Origin: Volvox africanus
Lineage: Eukaryota; Chlorophyta; Chlorophyceae; Chlamydomonadales; Volvocaceae
DNA length: 64,000 nucleotides
Direction of reading: 5' to 3'
Assembly: GCA_030268105.1 (NCBI GenBank)
Contig: BSDZ01000101.1
Location: 2,697,001 to 2,761,000, forward strand
Program-made: the position numbers and the translations under genes
Shown here: positions 13,201-23,618 of the stretch, piece by piece
Position numbering within the stretch: position 1 is the stretch's first letter
Layout of the letters: each line of letters opens with the position of its first letter
The notes under the pieces: generated by a model
The model's input: the letters and a program-made list of their open reading frames with translations, nothing else
Told to the model about the DNA's origin: nothing
The model's database searches: none

Positions 13201-16080
13201 TGCCCAACATCTCCCCTAATGGCATCCTCGCTCCGAAACCACACCCCGGCCTCACTCCATCGCGTTCCTTCCCTTCTTCCGTAATGCCCTAGACTAACCC
13301 GGACCAATTCTGCTCATCATCCATCACATCACTGGCTATCACCTTCACTAATCCCCACCATCCCCACTGCAGGCTACTTAAGCCCTCATCCACAACATCC
13401 CCCGCACGCCACACCTGCACCGGAGGCGTTACGATGTCCAGCAACCACGCCGCACTGTTCACCTCCTCCTTGATTATGGACAAGGCCCGCATGTACCTGC
13501 AATCGTATGGATGCAAAGGACAGAAAGGACGCAACACGGCATGGCATGTGAACGATCTAGGATTTTGAAGCTCGCGTTAAGCCTTCAGCAGAGACCCATG
13601 CAGCCATAGCACACCTGGCAAGATCCCGGAAACACAGCAACAATTAGGGAAGGCGGCCATCTGGATCTGTCGCCTAAGCATCTAAGCGGGTGGCAAACCG
13701 GCTACTGGAGCGTGTCAGCTGGCCTCATTCTGCTCCACCAGAGCCACGCGTGTGGTGCACTTTCGTGCTCCCGCTCTTGCTGGAGCAGGAGAAGGCTCCT
13801 GTTCCTACCCAGGCCAGTCTCGCATGCGGGCCCGCACCCTGCGGCACATGCCTTCACGTGCCGACAAACCACCACAGCCTACCCACCGTTCCACCAGTCC
13901 ATTACCCGCTTACCAAAGCCCGCTCACTCCATCCATCCACCGACCTCACACTCAACGCCCCCGTCTCACATCCCCCCAAACCTACCAGTAGTTAAGGTAC
14001 CTCGTCTGTCCTGGGGTGAGGACGAACGACAATCGCAGGTAAATAACCTGCAGGGGGGCGTCTTTACTCCTGGAGTCGTGCGGCGAAAAAGGGGGTGACG
14101 GAGGGTCGGGGGTATGGGAGCGGTTTGACAGGAGAGGTTAAGAGAGAGAAAGAGCAGTAGGATTGGACTTAGGGTCTGGGCTGGGATCATTTTAGACGTT
14201 GACGGCTCAAATAATTGGCGTAGGGTTCAGGTACGAGGAGATCCACAAAATTGTCGCAAGAAACAACACACGGCATGTGCCCGGGCAACGGGCCACAGCA
14301 ATAAAAATTTTAAAACCCCGCCGCTCTCACGCGCTCATTGATGAGAGAGAAAAGAACTCCCATTCGTACTGAGCTATGTTGCGCCACCTAGGCTTCCTCC
14401 CCTTCCATCTTCCCTTCGACTCTAGGAGGTCATGATGGTCTTCTTCTGACTCTGTTTGGATTCTTCTTCGCTTCTCATTTCCCTTACCGACATGTTCAGG
14501 CCAATCGCCTCGCCGACACTTCGTGAGCCAAATCCCTGTAGGTCTTTTTTCGTGAAATTTCCCGCGTTTCATCTGCGTAGCTACAAAACATAGCTTCTTA
14601 CATCGGAATACATGTATGTATATATTTTTGCTGTGTATGTACTACTACACGAAGTGCTAAGTGCCAGCGTTAATTGCACTATGTTTTCTACCCTTTAGAA
14701 AACCCGAAATTCAGGTCCAACATAATTTAGCATCAGACAAATACAAGATACCTTATTGCTTTGCCACTTTATTACGTGACCCTCATAACCCACGTTGCGA
14801 ACTGGGACCTGGGTCAAGGGGTCCCACGGGTCGTTTTCACACCTGTCGAGATCAAGGTGCCACATGCCACTCCCGAGTATCCCAGCCGGCCAAGTGAATC
14901 GGGGGCCCGGCGGCACATTCACGATCGATAAGTCTGCAAACGTCATTACCACTTGCTCTGCGCTATCGTCACTGCTGCTGGCGCTGACCGCCTGCTGCTG
15001 TATACGAAAGGAATTAAGGCGACTTGACAGGTTGATTTCCGTCTGCTGCTGTAAGCTGCCGCTGCTACTGTTACCAATGCTGCCGACGTTCCCGGTGGTC
15101 GTGGTATCTAAGCCGCCCCGCCCCGTCAAGGTGACGTTGCGGTAAATCAGAGCCAGTGGTGGGGGGTCTGTCGTGACATTGCCGGCGGCGTTTAGACCCG
15201 AAGCGGCATCGACTGGCAGAGAGATATTAGCGGCCAGAGTGATTAGGACGCGGGCAGAAATCGCCTGTAAGCTAGAGAGGGCAGCCAGCAGCTCTTCGGT
15301 GGAGGTAACTATTGCGGTGCCGCAGGGCTGCAGTGGCATTTGCGCAGCTGTACCGGCCTCCTCGGTGGTGGTGGTAGTGGTGATAGTGGCCGCAGCTTCC
15401 AGTGCCGCCCAGTGCTCCAGCGGGCAGGTGACATTGAGGCGGCTTGCGGTGGTGGATTGGGCGCTCACCAGCCGTGGGAAATAGATGAAGCCGCGTCCGG
15501 TCTAGGGGGTTTGGGGGTGGGGGTAAAGGGAGCAGCAGGAAGGGCCCGGGTGCGGGGCCAGGGGGTGCACGGGGTGAGCCTGCATAAACCCGCCATGACG
15601 TATGCGACATCCAAATTCATGGATGTACCTATTTGTTGTAAGGCGCGCACCCGCGTATCGCACCTGAAGGCCGGCATTGGGCCAATTTGCTGCCAGGCGA
15701 AACGTGCACGCATCGGCTTGCAAATCCCAGACTGGAGCGCAGGATGGTACGATCAAAGTGACATTCGATAAGGTGATAGCTGAGTCTTCAGGTGGTAAGA
15801 TATCGTCTGGGAGCCAGGCACGCAGGTTCGCGAGCAGCAAATTCTCCGACGTATTCGATAGCGTTATGTTACAGCCCTCCAAAACGCAGATACTCGATGT
15901 TGCTCTTTTTTTGGTCTTATCCAGTCTGCGACACGAGCATCCTATGACCCTGCCGGTGATACCCGTAGGCGCGTTTGGATCCAATGCCTGGGAGGTAGAT
16001 AATGGCAGAAAGATACCAACCAGCACCACTATGAAAACTGCCAGTTCCAAGCGCCATGCGAAGCACCCAGCTTCACTCAT
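1222..16080 (-). CDS. Receptor-like protein kinase (TKL-type), about 1,870 residues, about 18 exons
   Basis: Single-pass receptor kinase. Proposed exons from the 5' end: 15664-16080, 14843-15501, 13415-13496, 12633-12911, 11872-12113, 11306-11379, 10779-10972, about 10224-10484, 9050-9918, 8304-8767, 6387-6460, 5892-6036, 4733-5390, 3561-4361, 2406-2480, 1839-1954 and 1222-1426. Exon 1 opens with a signal peptide (FIVVLVGIFLPLSTSQA). The ectodomain carries many N-x-S/T sequons. Exon 9050-9918 encodes a membrane span (GGGIAGSVVAVVTVLAFSI) followed by RRRR. Kinase motifs appear in order: glycine loop LGSGGFGVVYKG, VAIKVV lysine, ALDVARGLNYLH, catalytic loop HGDLSLQN, DFG, GTPYYTATEV, DVYSYGV and a C-lobe ending RRCMSGEAGRRP. 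About 200 residues separate subdomains V and VI, and about 230 separate the catalytic loop from DFG. Phase is continuous for most introns; joins between 9.9 and 10.75 kb and near 8.8 kb are unresolved. The ligand is unknown. Tyrosine-kinase-like family membership is inferred from the motifs. Confidence 0.85.
2996..3264. mobile_element. Short MITE-like element flanked by 13-bp direct repeats
   Basis: It lies in a kinase-gene intron. TAGGCTAGCAGCT occurs at about 3006-3018 and again at about 3251-3263, as a target-site duplication would. The left copy sits inside a hairpin with 11-bp perfect arms (GGTATCAGTTA, 2996-3028). The interior shares two blocks with the AT-rich island further along the same gene: TTTTGGGTACAGATGAAGTA near 3060 (compare about 6738) and the stretch starting TACCGCTTCTGAAG near 3130 (compare about 8037). 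It may be an internally deleted derivative of that element. Confidence 0.45.
6600..8115 (+). mobile_element. AT-rich transposon remnant with a BED-finger-like fragment
   Basis: This intronic island of the kinase gene is clearly richer in A+T than its surroundings. Its two ends match the two halves of the short element at 3.0-3.26 kb. Near 7725-7800 a plus-strand frame reads MGRPRKQRHEAYN, then SLPGKNASSEIYRC, which resembles the N-terminal GRPRK plus BED-type zinc-finger start of hAT-like transposases. The frame ends soon after and no catalytic region is visible. I read it as a non-autonomous or decayed DNA transposon; the family assignment is inference. Confidence 0.4.
8207..8289. repeat. 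Intronic hairpin, arms about 34 bp, loop about 16 nt
   Basis: The left arm starts ATGGACGTAACAATAG and ends GGAATATAATC. The right arm read in reverse complement starts ATGGACGTTACAATAG and ends GGAATATAATC, with about four mismatches or bulges. It sits just after the donor of exon 8304-8767 on the transcribed strand. It could be the core of a palindromic MITE or a small-RNA hairpin. Confidence 0.7.
11603..11635. repeat. Perfect 15-bp palindrome with a 3-nt loop
   Basis: GGGTCTTATTACCAC is followed by TAT and then its exact reverse complement. It lies in the kinase-gene intron between exons 11306-11379 and 11872-12113. No flanking duplication was seen. Confidence 0.85.
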
Positions 16081-19000
16081 GAACCCAGTTAGCTCCGCCG
16101 AAACCCCAGGTCGGAAGCTGTCAGCGAGGACAATTGCATAACGAAACCTATTAAAAAGTTGGTGCTAGGCAATTTGGAGCTAACTGTGCTAAGATTTGAG
16201 ACTGCGAACGGCAGATTGGAATCCTGTCTGCATTCTTATACAAGACAAGATCACCTAATTCCGATAACTATTAAGATTTGACTTTATTAGGATATATCGA
16301 AAACTAGCCATGTTAGTCACGACTTGTTTCCCTGCCGCTTGCCTTATCAGCGGTCAAATACTAAGTAACCAAAGCTTTAATGTTAATAAGGGATTTATGC
16401 TCTGTACAGCCAGCTAGCACAAGCGCTGATAACTTAGTTACTCCGGATATGTGACCGAAGTACTGCCGCAGCACCGACATCGCCGCAGCTCGTGTGCTCG
16501 TCCGATCGTGACCGTTGATTACGAGCCAGTGCATCTTCAAAGAATTCCAAAAGCGCAGACGCAATATCCTTACTTAGATGCAAACATGACTTTGCTTAGC
16601 TGTCCTCAGCGGCGCTTCGAGCACCCATATCCGGGAAATGACCTAGTGCGCGGGGATTCCCTGAACTCGCCCGTTCAAGTTCCAAATTAATAAAAACATA
16701 TTTAAGTTGATAAAAATTAACCACTGGCGGCTACTATTGCCTCTTCCCCCGTCCGTAGTAAGAGTCGTTCCATAGTGCTGCTCTACCTGGTGGCACCATC
16801 GTGGCGATAGGCATGAATTTCCCAACCGCGTTGTTCTCTCAGATATTTTAGTAAGGTAACGTTCTGTGTGCGGAACACCACGTGGGCTTCTTGCTGACGT
16901 TGGTTTTTTGCATCGTACTGCCCTGTACTGTAACCCAGAGCTCCTCCCTTCGATTGAGATCCCTAGCTTCCTCTTTTACTTGCCGGTACCACTGAACACG
17001 ACTGTATCGTTTCAAACCCTATCAAATGTGGCGGTGTGCAAATGAAGGCAAGTGGAAACCTCTCGATCACAAGCCGATTCATAATCTACAATCCCTTCAC
17101 GAGTAATATATATGCGGCGCGGAGAGGTTCGGAGGGGCAGACAAACCCTTACCGCTATGACGACGTTGTTGCGGCCAACCTTGCCAATCACCCCGCGGTT
17201 ATGCAGTGCACGACTAATGTCATACTTGCAACCCAGGACAGACCCTTGCACAGTGCGTAATCGACTTGGCTGTCCTCAACAGCTTCCATAACGGCTGTTG
17301 TTTCCATCGACTGATTTGCTTCATCGTGATCTCGTGCAAGTCCATTCCAGGTCAGAAAACTCACCAAGACAACCAAAGTGTTACCCTGGTTCAAGGAACC
17401 AGACGAGAGCCTTATAAGCCCTAAGTCTAGCTATAAAGTGACGAACAATTTGATGCGGAAATCTCCCCTGCTTTGATGAGTCAAAGCTGTACGTGCACGG
17501 GTAGCAGAGACGAGATTCTTTTCGCTATGGCTTTTCACGAGAGCATAAGGGAAACATTTGAGAATGTGATGTTTCAGGCTAGGAGTGAATCCGTGCCAAC
17601 TAACCAAATGCGATTCTCTAAGTCGGTCTAAGTCGGTCTAAGTCTGACTAAGCTTACTGGATAATGGAATTGATAATACGTCATGTATTCCAATTGTTAT
17701 TATTTACAGTAGCGCACGGAAAACTTTGTAGACGCAAAGTCTGTACGAAGGTGTGATGTCGTTTAGGTCGTACAGAACGAAAAACTGTTCGTTCCTACTT
17801 AACTTACCCACCCGGTCCCCAAGAAACCTCACATATGTATGCATGATATCTATATTACATACATCTTTGTATCTCAATGTGTATAAACATGTACAAAATC
17901 ACAAACATATACCTCGGCAACTTCAAAGTACTGTTGTGAAATGCTTCGTACTGGCCTTTTATAAGTTTTTTATAAGACCTCGCGCCCTGGTTGAAATAGC
18001 ACCGACATGCACCAGCTGTTTTCGGATTTTATGGCATGGTATAAGTCGAGAAAGGGAGCCGTTCTGCTCCTGGTCTGGCCCTTTCTAGCCGCGTCGGATT
18101 GTTTGATTTTGTTCACCTGTGGATGCTAAGTGTGGATGCTTAAGTACCATAAATCGTGTGCCATGAAATGGCTTTAATCATGACATTGAATAAGAGCAGC
18201 ATATTCGGAAGACACATATGATACGTCTGACTACATGGACGTATTAAGTTTGCAACGTTGCAACATATGGGACACAGGGCAACACGGGGCACCCGCATGT
18301 AGAGGAGCAGGCAAACGGCAAGCTGGCACGGCGAATAGTCTGTGGAGATAGGGAAGCGGACCCGGCGACGACTTCGCTCTATCTCCTCTCACTCTCTCGT
18401 TTTTTGTGTAATTTCATGTATTACCCAAGATTATTTCTGTTCGGCACCTCGCCCGTCATGACGATCCCTTTACATGCTGGACGGGGTAAGGTCCTTCCTC
18501 CCGAGGACTTTCTGGCCCCTGTGGTCCGCCGCACAGGCTGGTGGCTCTTATCCCATGTGGCTCGACATGCTGCTGGGTTGACCTGTTTGTGCATATGCCT
18601 GCCTCGTGCACAAGTAGCGCAGTTCATCCCAGCAGCAGGGGCCATCTTCAACGTAGCAACCACCCCTCAGGCCCAAACGCAGCATGGCGCAGTCGACTTG
18701 TCAAAAGAAGTTAGCGGTGCCCATAAGCACCATTACCTCCACCGCAACCAACACCACTACAACAAGAATATGGAGGTCGCTGAAGCACGTAATCGGAAAG
18801 CGAGTCCGTCAAATAACAGCCAAAACCCAAAACTGATTGGAACTGCAGTTCCATTCGTGGCGGTGAAAAAACATTGAAAAGATGATTTGGGGAGTTGGTG
18901 GTGAAAGCACACACACAGTTCAGCAACGTCTGGCAAATGTGCGAGTCGCTGCCTGCTTTTGGATGGCATGCCCACTAAATGCCCACTAAATCGGCCTTGC

Positions 19001-19587
19001 ATTTCTCCGATCCCCAAGAGCCATTCGCACGGCGCGGCAACTCGTCTGGGCACAGCAGTATAAGACAGCTACACCACTGCTGTGCCTATATCTGGGACCG
19101 TCCGAAATAGGCCACCGTCCTATACCTAAATTTGAAAGTGGATCCAAAGAACACCACACACAACAACACGCAAAACATCTCAATTCTCAAGCCTTCTTAC
19201 TCAGGGTTGATTTCAAGCCTTGGGAGCGCACAATAATGCGTAGTTAGTGATGCACATGACGAGGTCACAGTGAAGCCTGTAGTAAGGACACACACACGCT
19301 GCCGGCTAGCCTGTCAGAAAGCACTTGACCAACCTGCCTCATGGTCGCTGCAAACGAATCCAATCTCCTACATGCATCAAAGCCTCTGTGAATGTCAGTG
19401 CCAGTACCGCTGCTCCTGCTGCCGCTATGGTAGTCTCTCTTTCCCTCCTCTTTAGTACTTCTCCTTGGCGGCGGCAGCAGAGGCCTCAGTCCGCAGTTCA
19501 AACACTGCTGGCGCGTCCTGCACGTGCTTTTCGGGGTACCCTTGTCTTTTCTTTAGTCCTGCCATTGGTTTTTGACGCTCGTCGTAG
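16081..19587. other. Spacer between the kinase 5' end and SNARE gene A
   Basis: This interval should hold the kinase promoter on one side and the 3' untranslated region of SNARE gene A on the other. It contains a tandem TAAGTCGGTC repeat near 17618-17651. A 157-residue open frame at 18404-18877 (plus) lacks any recognised domain or splice support. A possible broken coding fragment at 17012-17394 is listed separately. No convincing gene was found. Confidence 0.4.
17012..17394 (-). pseudogene. Possible frameshifted coding fragment, unrecognised
   Basis: Two overlapping minus-strand frames each look protein-like on one side of about 17250. One reads EANQSMETTAVMEAVEDSQV up to ALCKG; the other continues from GSVLGCKYDISRALHNRG into VIGKVGRNNVVIA. 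A single shift between them near ALCKG/GS would join both halves. An intron there would be only about 20 nt, which is too short. It could be a decayed gene, a sequence error or chance. I do not recognise the family. Confidence 0.2.
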
Positions 19588-22500
19588 CTAGTGGTTTTTG
19601 AGGCAGTTGGTCCCCGAGAAACAGACGAGCAAGAAGATAATCACACCCAGAAGCAACACAGCAAACAGGACAACGATCTTGATTTTGCAGTTCTGCATCC
19701 ACATCTTGCGCTGCAGTGAGCGGCCAGTCCTCACAAACCGATCCGCCTGCGGGACCGATCACAACGCGCGGACCATACATGATAAGTAGGGACCGAGTTT
19801 GATAGGCGCAGTTTGATACAGACAGGCGAGGCATGAGGCGAGCAGCAGTCCAAGGACGAGGAGGAGGAGGACGACGACGACGAAAGTTCAAACAGCACCC
19901 TCAAGGCCCTCCAAGGCAGCAAATGCGTCCGCTCAGGCTGGATATCAGGACTAGGCGAGGCCTGCTCTTCGACGAAAGCAGCAAGGCCTTCTCTTCACTG
20001 CTTACGTCAACAACAACACATCAGTCAGTTAATACAAGCTATCTATGAGAACTTTTAGCGCACGTGTCCTGCACCACTTACCACCCGTGAAAGCCTATAT
20101 AGAACAAGTGGTGTGACATACAGTAGACGTACAGTACGGCACACAAAACACAAACACAAAATGCAAGGCTGTAAAAGGACTTACCTAGCATCTAAAGAGA
20201 GGCCCTATCTCAGCGGCAACTACTACACGGTGTCCACAACGGCACTTTGCATGTCCCATTGGAATAATTAAAAATATGCGAATCATTATCATTATCATCA
20301 TGATTATGATTATGATTATTAACATTGTTCTATTTTAGTGTCACGACGGTTGCAACTTAATATATATATACCTCAAACATTAGGTTCTCCGTCTTGTCCG
20401 TGAGCACCTGCAGCTTCTCCCCGTGCGCTATCACCTTCTCAATGTTCTCCGTCATGATACCCTTGACCTCATCCACCTGCATGTTTGGGTCCAAAGTATT
20501 CGCATTAGCTATTTACATGTAACGTTGTTGGGGGGCTGGTCAAGAAAGGACGATTAACCTTCAGCACGGAGCCCACAGGGAGTTGTGCATTGCCGCTCGA
20601 CCTTGGGTTCGCTTAACATACCCTTCTCATATAGGTCTGCCAGTGGTCCGAAACGGCTGCTTGGTTGCTCAGTTAAAGCTCTTCTGCCCTGCCCTCCCCT
20701 GCCCTGCCCTCTGGCAAAGACAGGTCCACCATCTGTCAGGCTCGCCAACGCCCTCTCGTTATGACCCCACACGCACCACATAACTCGCTCCACTCCACCT
20801 ACCCATTACCCCTCCCACCCACGCACCAATCCTCCCTCCCACCCACGTACCCTGGACTGGACCGCCGCCACTTTGGAGTACTCCTGCGGGTACTGCGTCG
20901 CATGTTCCATCATCTGCTTGAGTTGCTTCCTGCAGTGCCAGGGGTATTTGCGTAGACCGTGCGGGTGGGTGGTAGGACACACGTAGGGACACGCGTGGAT
21001 CGTGTGGATCCTGGATCGTGCGGGTATACATGTGGACCGCGCACGCAGGTGTGTGTTCGGGGAGGACTGGCCGGAGGTGCGCGGTGAAACAGGAAGTGGG
21101 CAGGTGGCAGCAACGAGAACCTCATCTCCTGTGCACGTCTCCTGCGGCCGCCCAGGGCCCCGGTTTTGAGATGAGCGATAGATGTATAAGCGAATGAGAA
21201 GGAAGGAAGAAGTAACACTACTGGGGGCAAGGGGCGGAGCAAGGCAAGGAGCTTTATAAAGCATTTATTCATCTGCAAGTCAGTGTCAGGGGGCGTTATC
21301 CTTCCTTAACACCCGGATCTGGTACAAAGAAGCCAGTCCCCGTTCCGAGACTGGTTTCGTTGCGACACGCTGATGCTGGTAACCCCCAGAGACCCACTGC
21401 TGGTCCACCAACAGAGCTGCTGTCCGCTTTCAAAGGAAATGAAAGCCAATTGACATCGCCCGACAGCGGCGACCGGGTGAGCTGGGACCTAATTGGACAG
21501 GTCGGCCGGCTGGAGCGCTGCAGCCGCCATCAGATCGGCTGAAGGGCTGCAGCCGCCATGCTTGAACTGCTACTGCTGTCACGGCCACAGCATCGCTGCG
21601 GAAGCTGAGCTCGCCCCGCCCGTCGTGTTGACCCACCCGCCCCGCGGCGTACTGCATGTCCGCTGTTACTTCGAAACAAAATGGAAGTTGCGCTCCATCG
21701 TATGACTACGACGGCATTCATTCGATCGTGCGAGAGAAGACCCTAACAAGCTTCTACGTCCTCCCAAAATAACCGTCTGGTGATCTCAATATTGTCCTTT
21801 CAGCCTTTTTTAATGCCGAAATTGCCCGACGTTGCCAAATCAGTTTAATATCAGTTCTTTAAAACAGTTCTTCGTCAGCAAATAACTCCGGAATCAATCC
21901 GACGCCGGAATAACCTCATGAGAGCTCCTCGGCATGACAGTTGTGTTGCGCGAAAAAAGAAAGAGAAAGAGAGGTGGCCGTATTTTTGCTTTCGAGGCGA
22001 AGGCAAGTAGAGCCCGCGTAAAAGATGCAACCCCGGCCCCGCCCTTGCCGCACCCCTTCAACCCCCCAAACATAGAGTAAAGTGTTCAGGCACGACTGTT
22101 ATGGCACGACTAATATGCCCCTGGAGTTCCAGGTTCTACCCCGACCGAGAGCGGGCCAAAGACCCAAACGTTAAGGGCAGGGTGCCCCCATGTCGATGGA
22201 CGGTGACGACCCCAATTAAAGTGACCCGCCAGCTGACCAGTAGCGGAGTTGACGCCTTAGTTGATTCGGCAGATTCCGCTGGATGCTGGTGGTGGGTGCT
22301 GAACCTGGGAAAACCACTGATTTCGGAGAAGTCGGCATGGGAGACTGGATGAGGGTGCCCCGAAACACCGGGGAAGGTAGGGACTGCCAGGTTAGTGGCC
22401 ACGGGTGAAGTACCCCCCTATCCTACACACATAGAGTAAATCGGTTGAATCATACTCACCCAAACGAGCCATTAAAAGCGCCCTCCCTGGCGCCCGTTCG

Positions 22501-23178
22501 GACCTTTTCCGCCCACTTGGTACTAAACTCCCCCTCCATCTTGTCCAGGATGGCTGATGGGATGGTGCGACCATACGCTTCATCCGCGACAGCGAGGTAG
22601 GCTGTGCTGGCGCGGTGGGCGCACCGAACGAGGGCGGAAAAGAGAAATGAGCGCAAGTAGAGACATAGTTATGTGTGTGTGCATGTGCGTGTGTCTTGCA
22701 TCCTTGGGTGCATGAGTTGCTGCACTAGATGGCTACGTTGGGTGTTGGGACGATTTCACAAACTGCTAATCCTGGAAGGATGGGCGGAGAGGAATTAGTA
22801 CGAAAGGTTTAATATGCATGTAAATTGGAGTGGCAGGAGGCTGGCGCCTGGACAAGTTAAGAAGCCGGCTTAGGTGCTCCAGAAGGGCGGCACACGTCCG
22901 TGCGGCTCCCGCCAATAATGGATCGTGGTACCCCAGCCATTCGGCCGCTGTCTTAACAAGCCAAACGCACATCCATGGTCAAATCCATGGTACTTACTAA
23001 AGCCGCCCTGGGATAGGAAGTTAAATGTATGTCCGTCGACGGTGAAGGTGAGTTTGCCCTCAGTGTTTCCAGCTTTTTCCAAGTACTCTCGCGCAACGGC
23101 TCCAAAATTACCCGAAAAGGCTGCGTATTCGGCGAGAGTGACTCTGCACTGTGATACACTGCAATAAATCAGCGGCAT
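19588..23178 (-). CDS. VAMP72-like longin R-SNARE, gene A, with His in the ionic layer (221 aa)
   Basis: R-SNAREs of this class sit on vesicles and pair with three Q-SNARE helices to drive fusion. Exons: 22998-23178, 22460-22601, 20851-20929, 20372-20476, 19588-19746, phase-continuous, total 666 nt. The longin domain starts [10 protein letters not shown] and includes [12 protein letters not shown] and VADEAYGR. The SNARE helix spans about residues 135-190 and is followed by a basic stretch and a tail anchor ([20 protein letters not shown]) ending NCLKNH. In the helix, KVIAHGEKL has His (codon 20423-20425, residue about 152) where genes B and C and essentially all R-SNAREs have Arg. Compared with B and C, exon 2 has one extra codon and exon 5 one fewer. 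Intron 2 carries a SINE-like insertion. The frame is intact, so it is probably expressed. Confidence 0.92.
22070..22440 (+). mobile_element. SINE-like retroelement, about 347 bp, with 12-bp target-site duplication
   Basis: ACATAGAGTAAA is present at 22070-22081 and again at 22429-22440. The element lies between them in intron 2 of SNARE gene A and ends about 20 bp from that intron's donor. It has no coding capacity. Its 5' end holds weak matches to RNA polymerase III boxes: TGGCACGACTA near 22102 and GGTTCTACCCC near 22132, about 30 bp apart. Its 3' end (CCTATCCTACACAC) has no poly(A). The last roughly 95 bp recur at 31.7 kb. The tRNA origin is inference. Confidence 0.65.
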
Positions 23179-23618
23179 ACTCTTGGCGAGGCTCAGCCTG
23201 TTATCGCTACTATATGCATCTTATCAGCGAGCTTGAGATTGAGGGGCGTGGATTGTGCACTATCCTGCTGAGCTGATTTTTGCCGACGCCTGGTCCCTCT
23301 CAACGTGGACACCAAGCACAACACAACGGAGTGTATATAGTAGTTGCTTTGTTCAGTAAAATACATGCATTAAACGACCACCGCCCGTAGTGAATTGCAC
23401 GAATACGTCCAACTGTCACCCTCATGAAATGCAAGTCCAAGCAGCTGCTTTTATATAATTCGGCGGGGATTCTGAAACCTTGCCAGTGCTCACTTTCCTC
23501 AACGCTTTAACTAATCAAGGCCATTTGGTTTGCTTCCTTGCATTTTGTTATCTTTTTCGACGATCCCACACACCCCACACATCTAGCTCGCTTACACCCT
23601 CGTCTCCTTGGCTTTAAA
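23179..23618. promoter_or_regulatory. Shared intergenic interval of divergent SNARE genes A and B
   Basis: Only 440 bp separate the two start codons, so both core promoters and both 5' untranslated regions must lie here. No TATA box could be assigned with confidence. The arrangement allows co-regulation, which is inference. Confidence 0.6.

Noticed and set aside
18404..18877. 157-residue plus-strand open frame
   Set aside because: Composition is unlike a protein (Cys-, His- and Gln-rich with no domain), there is no splice context, and nothing similar lies next to it.
22080..22400. Open frames inside the SINE-like element
   Set aside because: Short, with no conserved domain; the truncated second copy shows the unit spreads as non-coding DNA.
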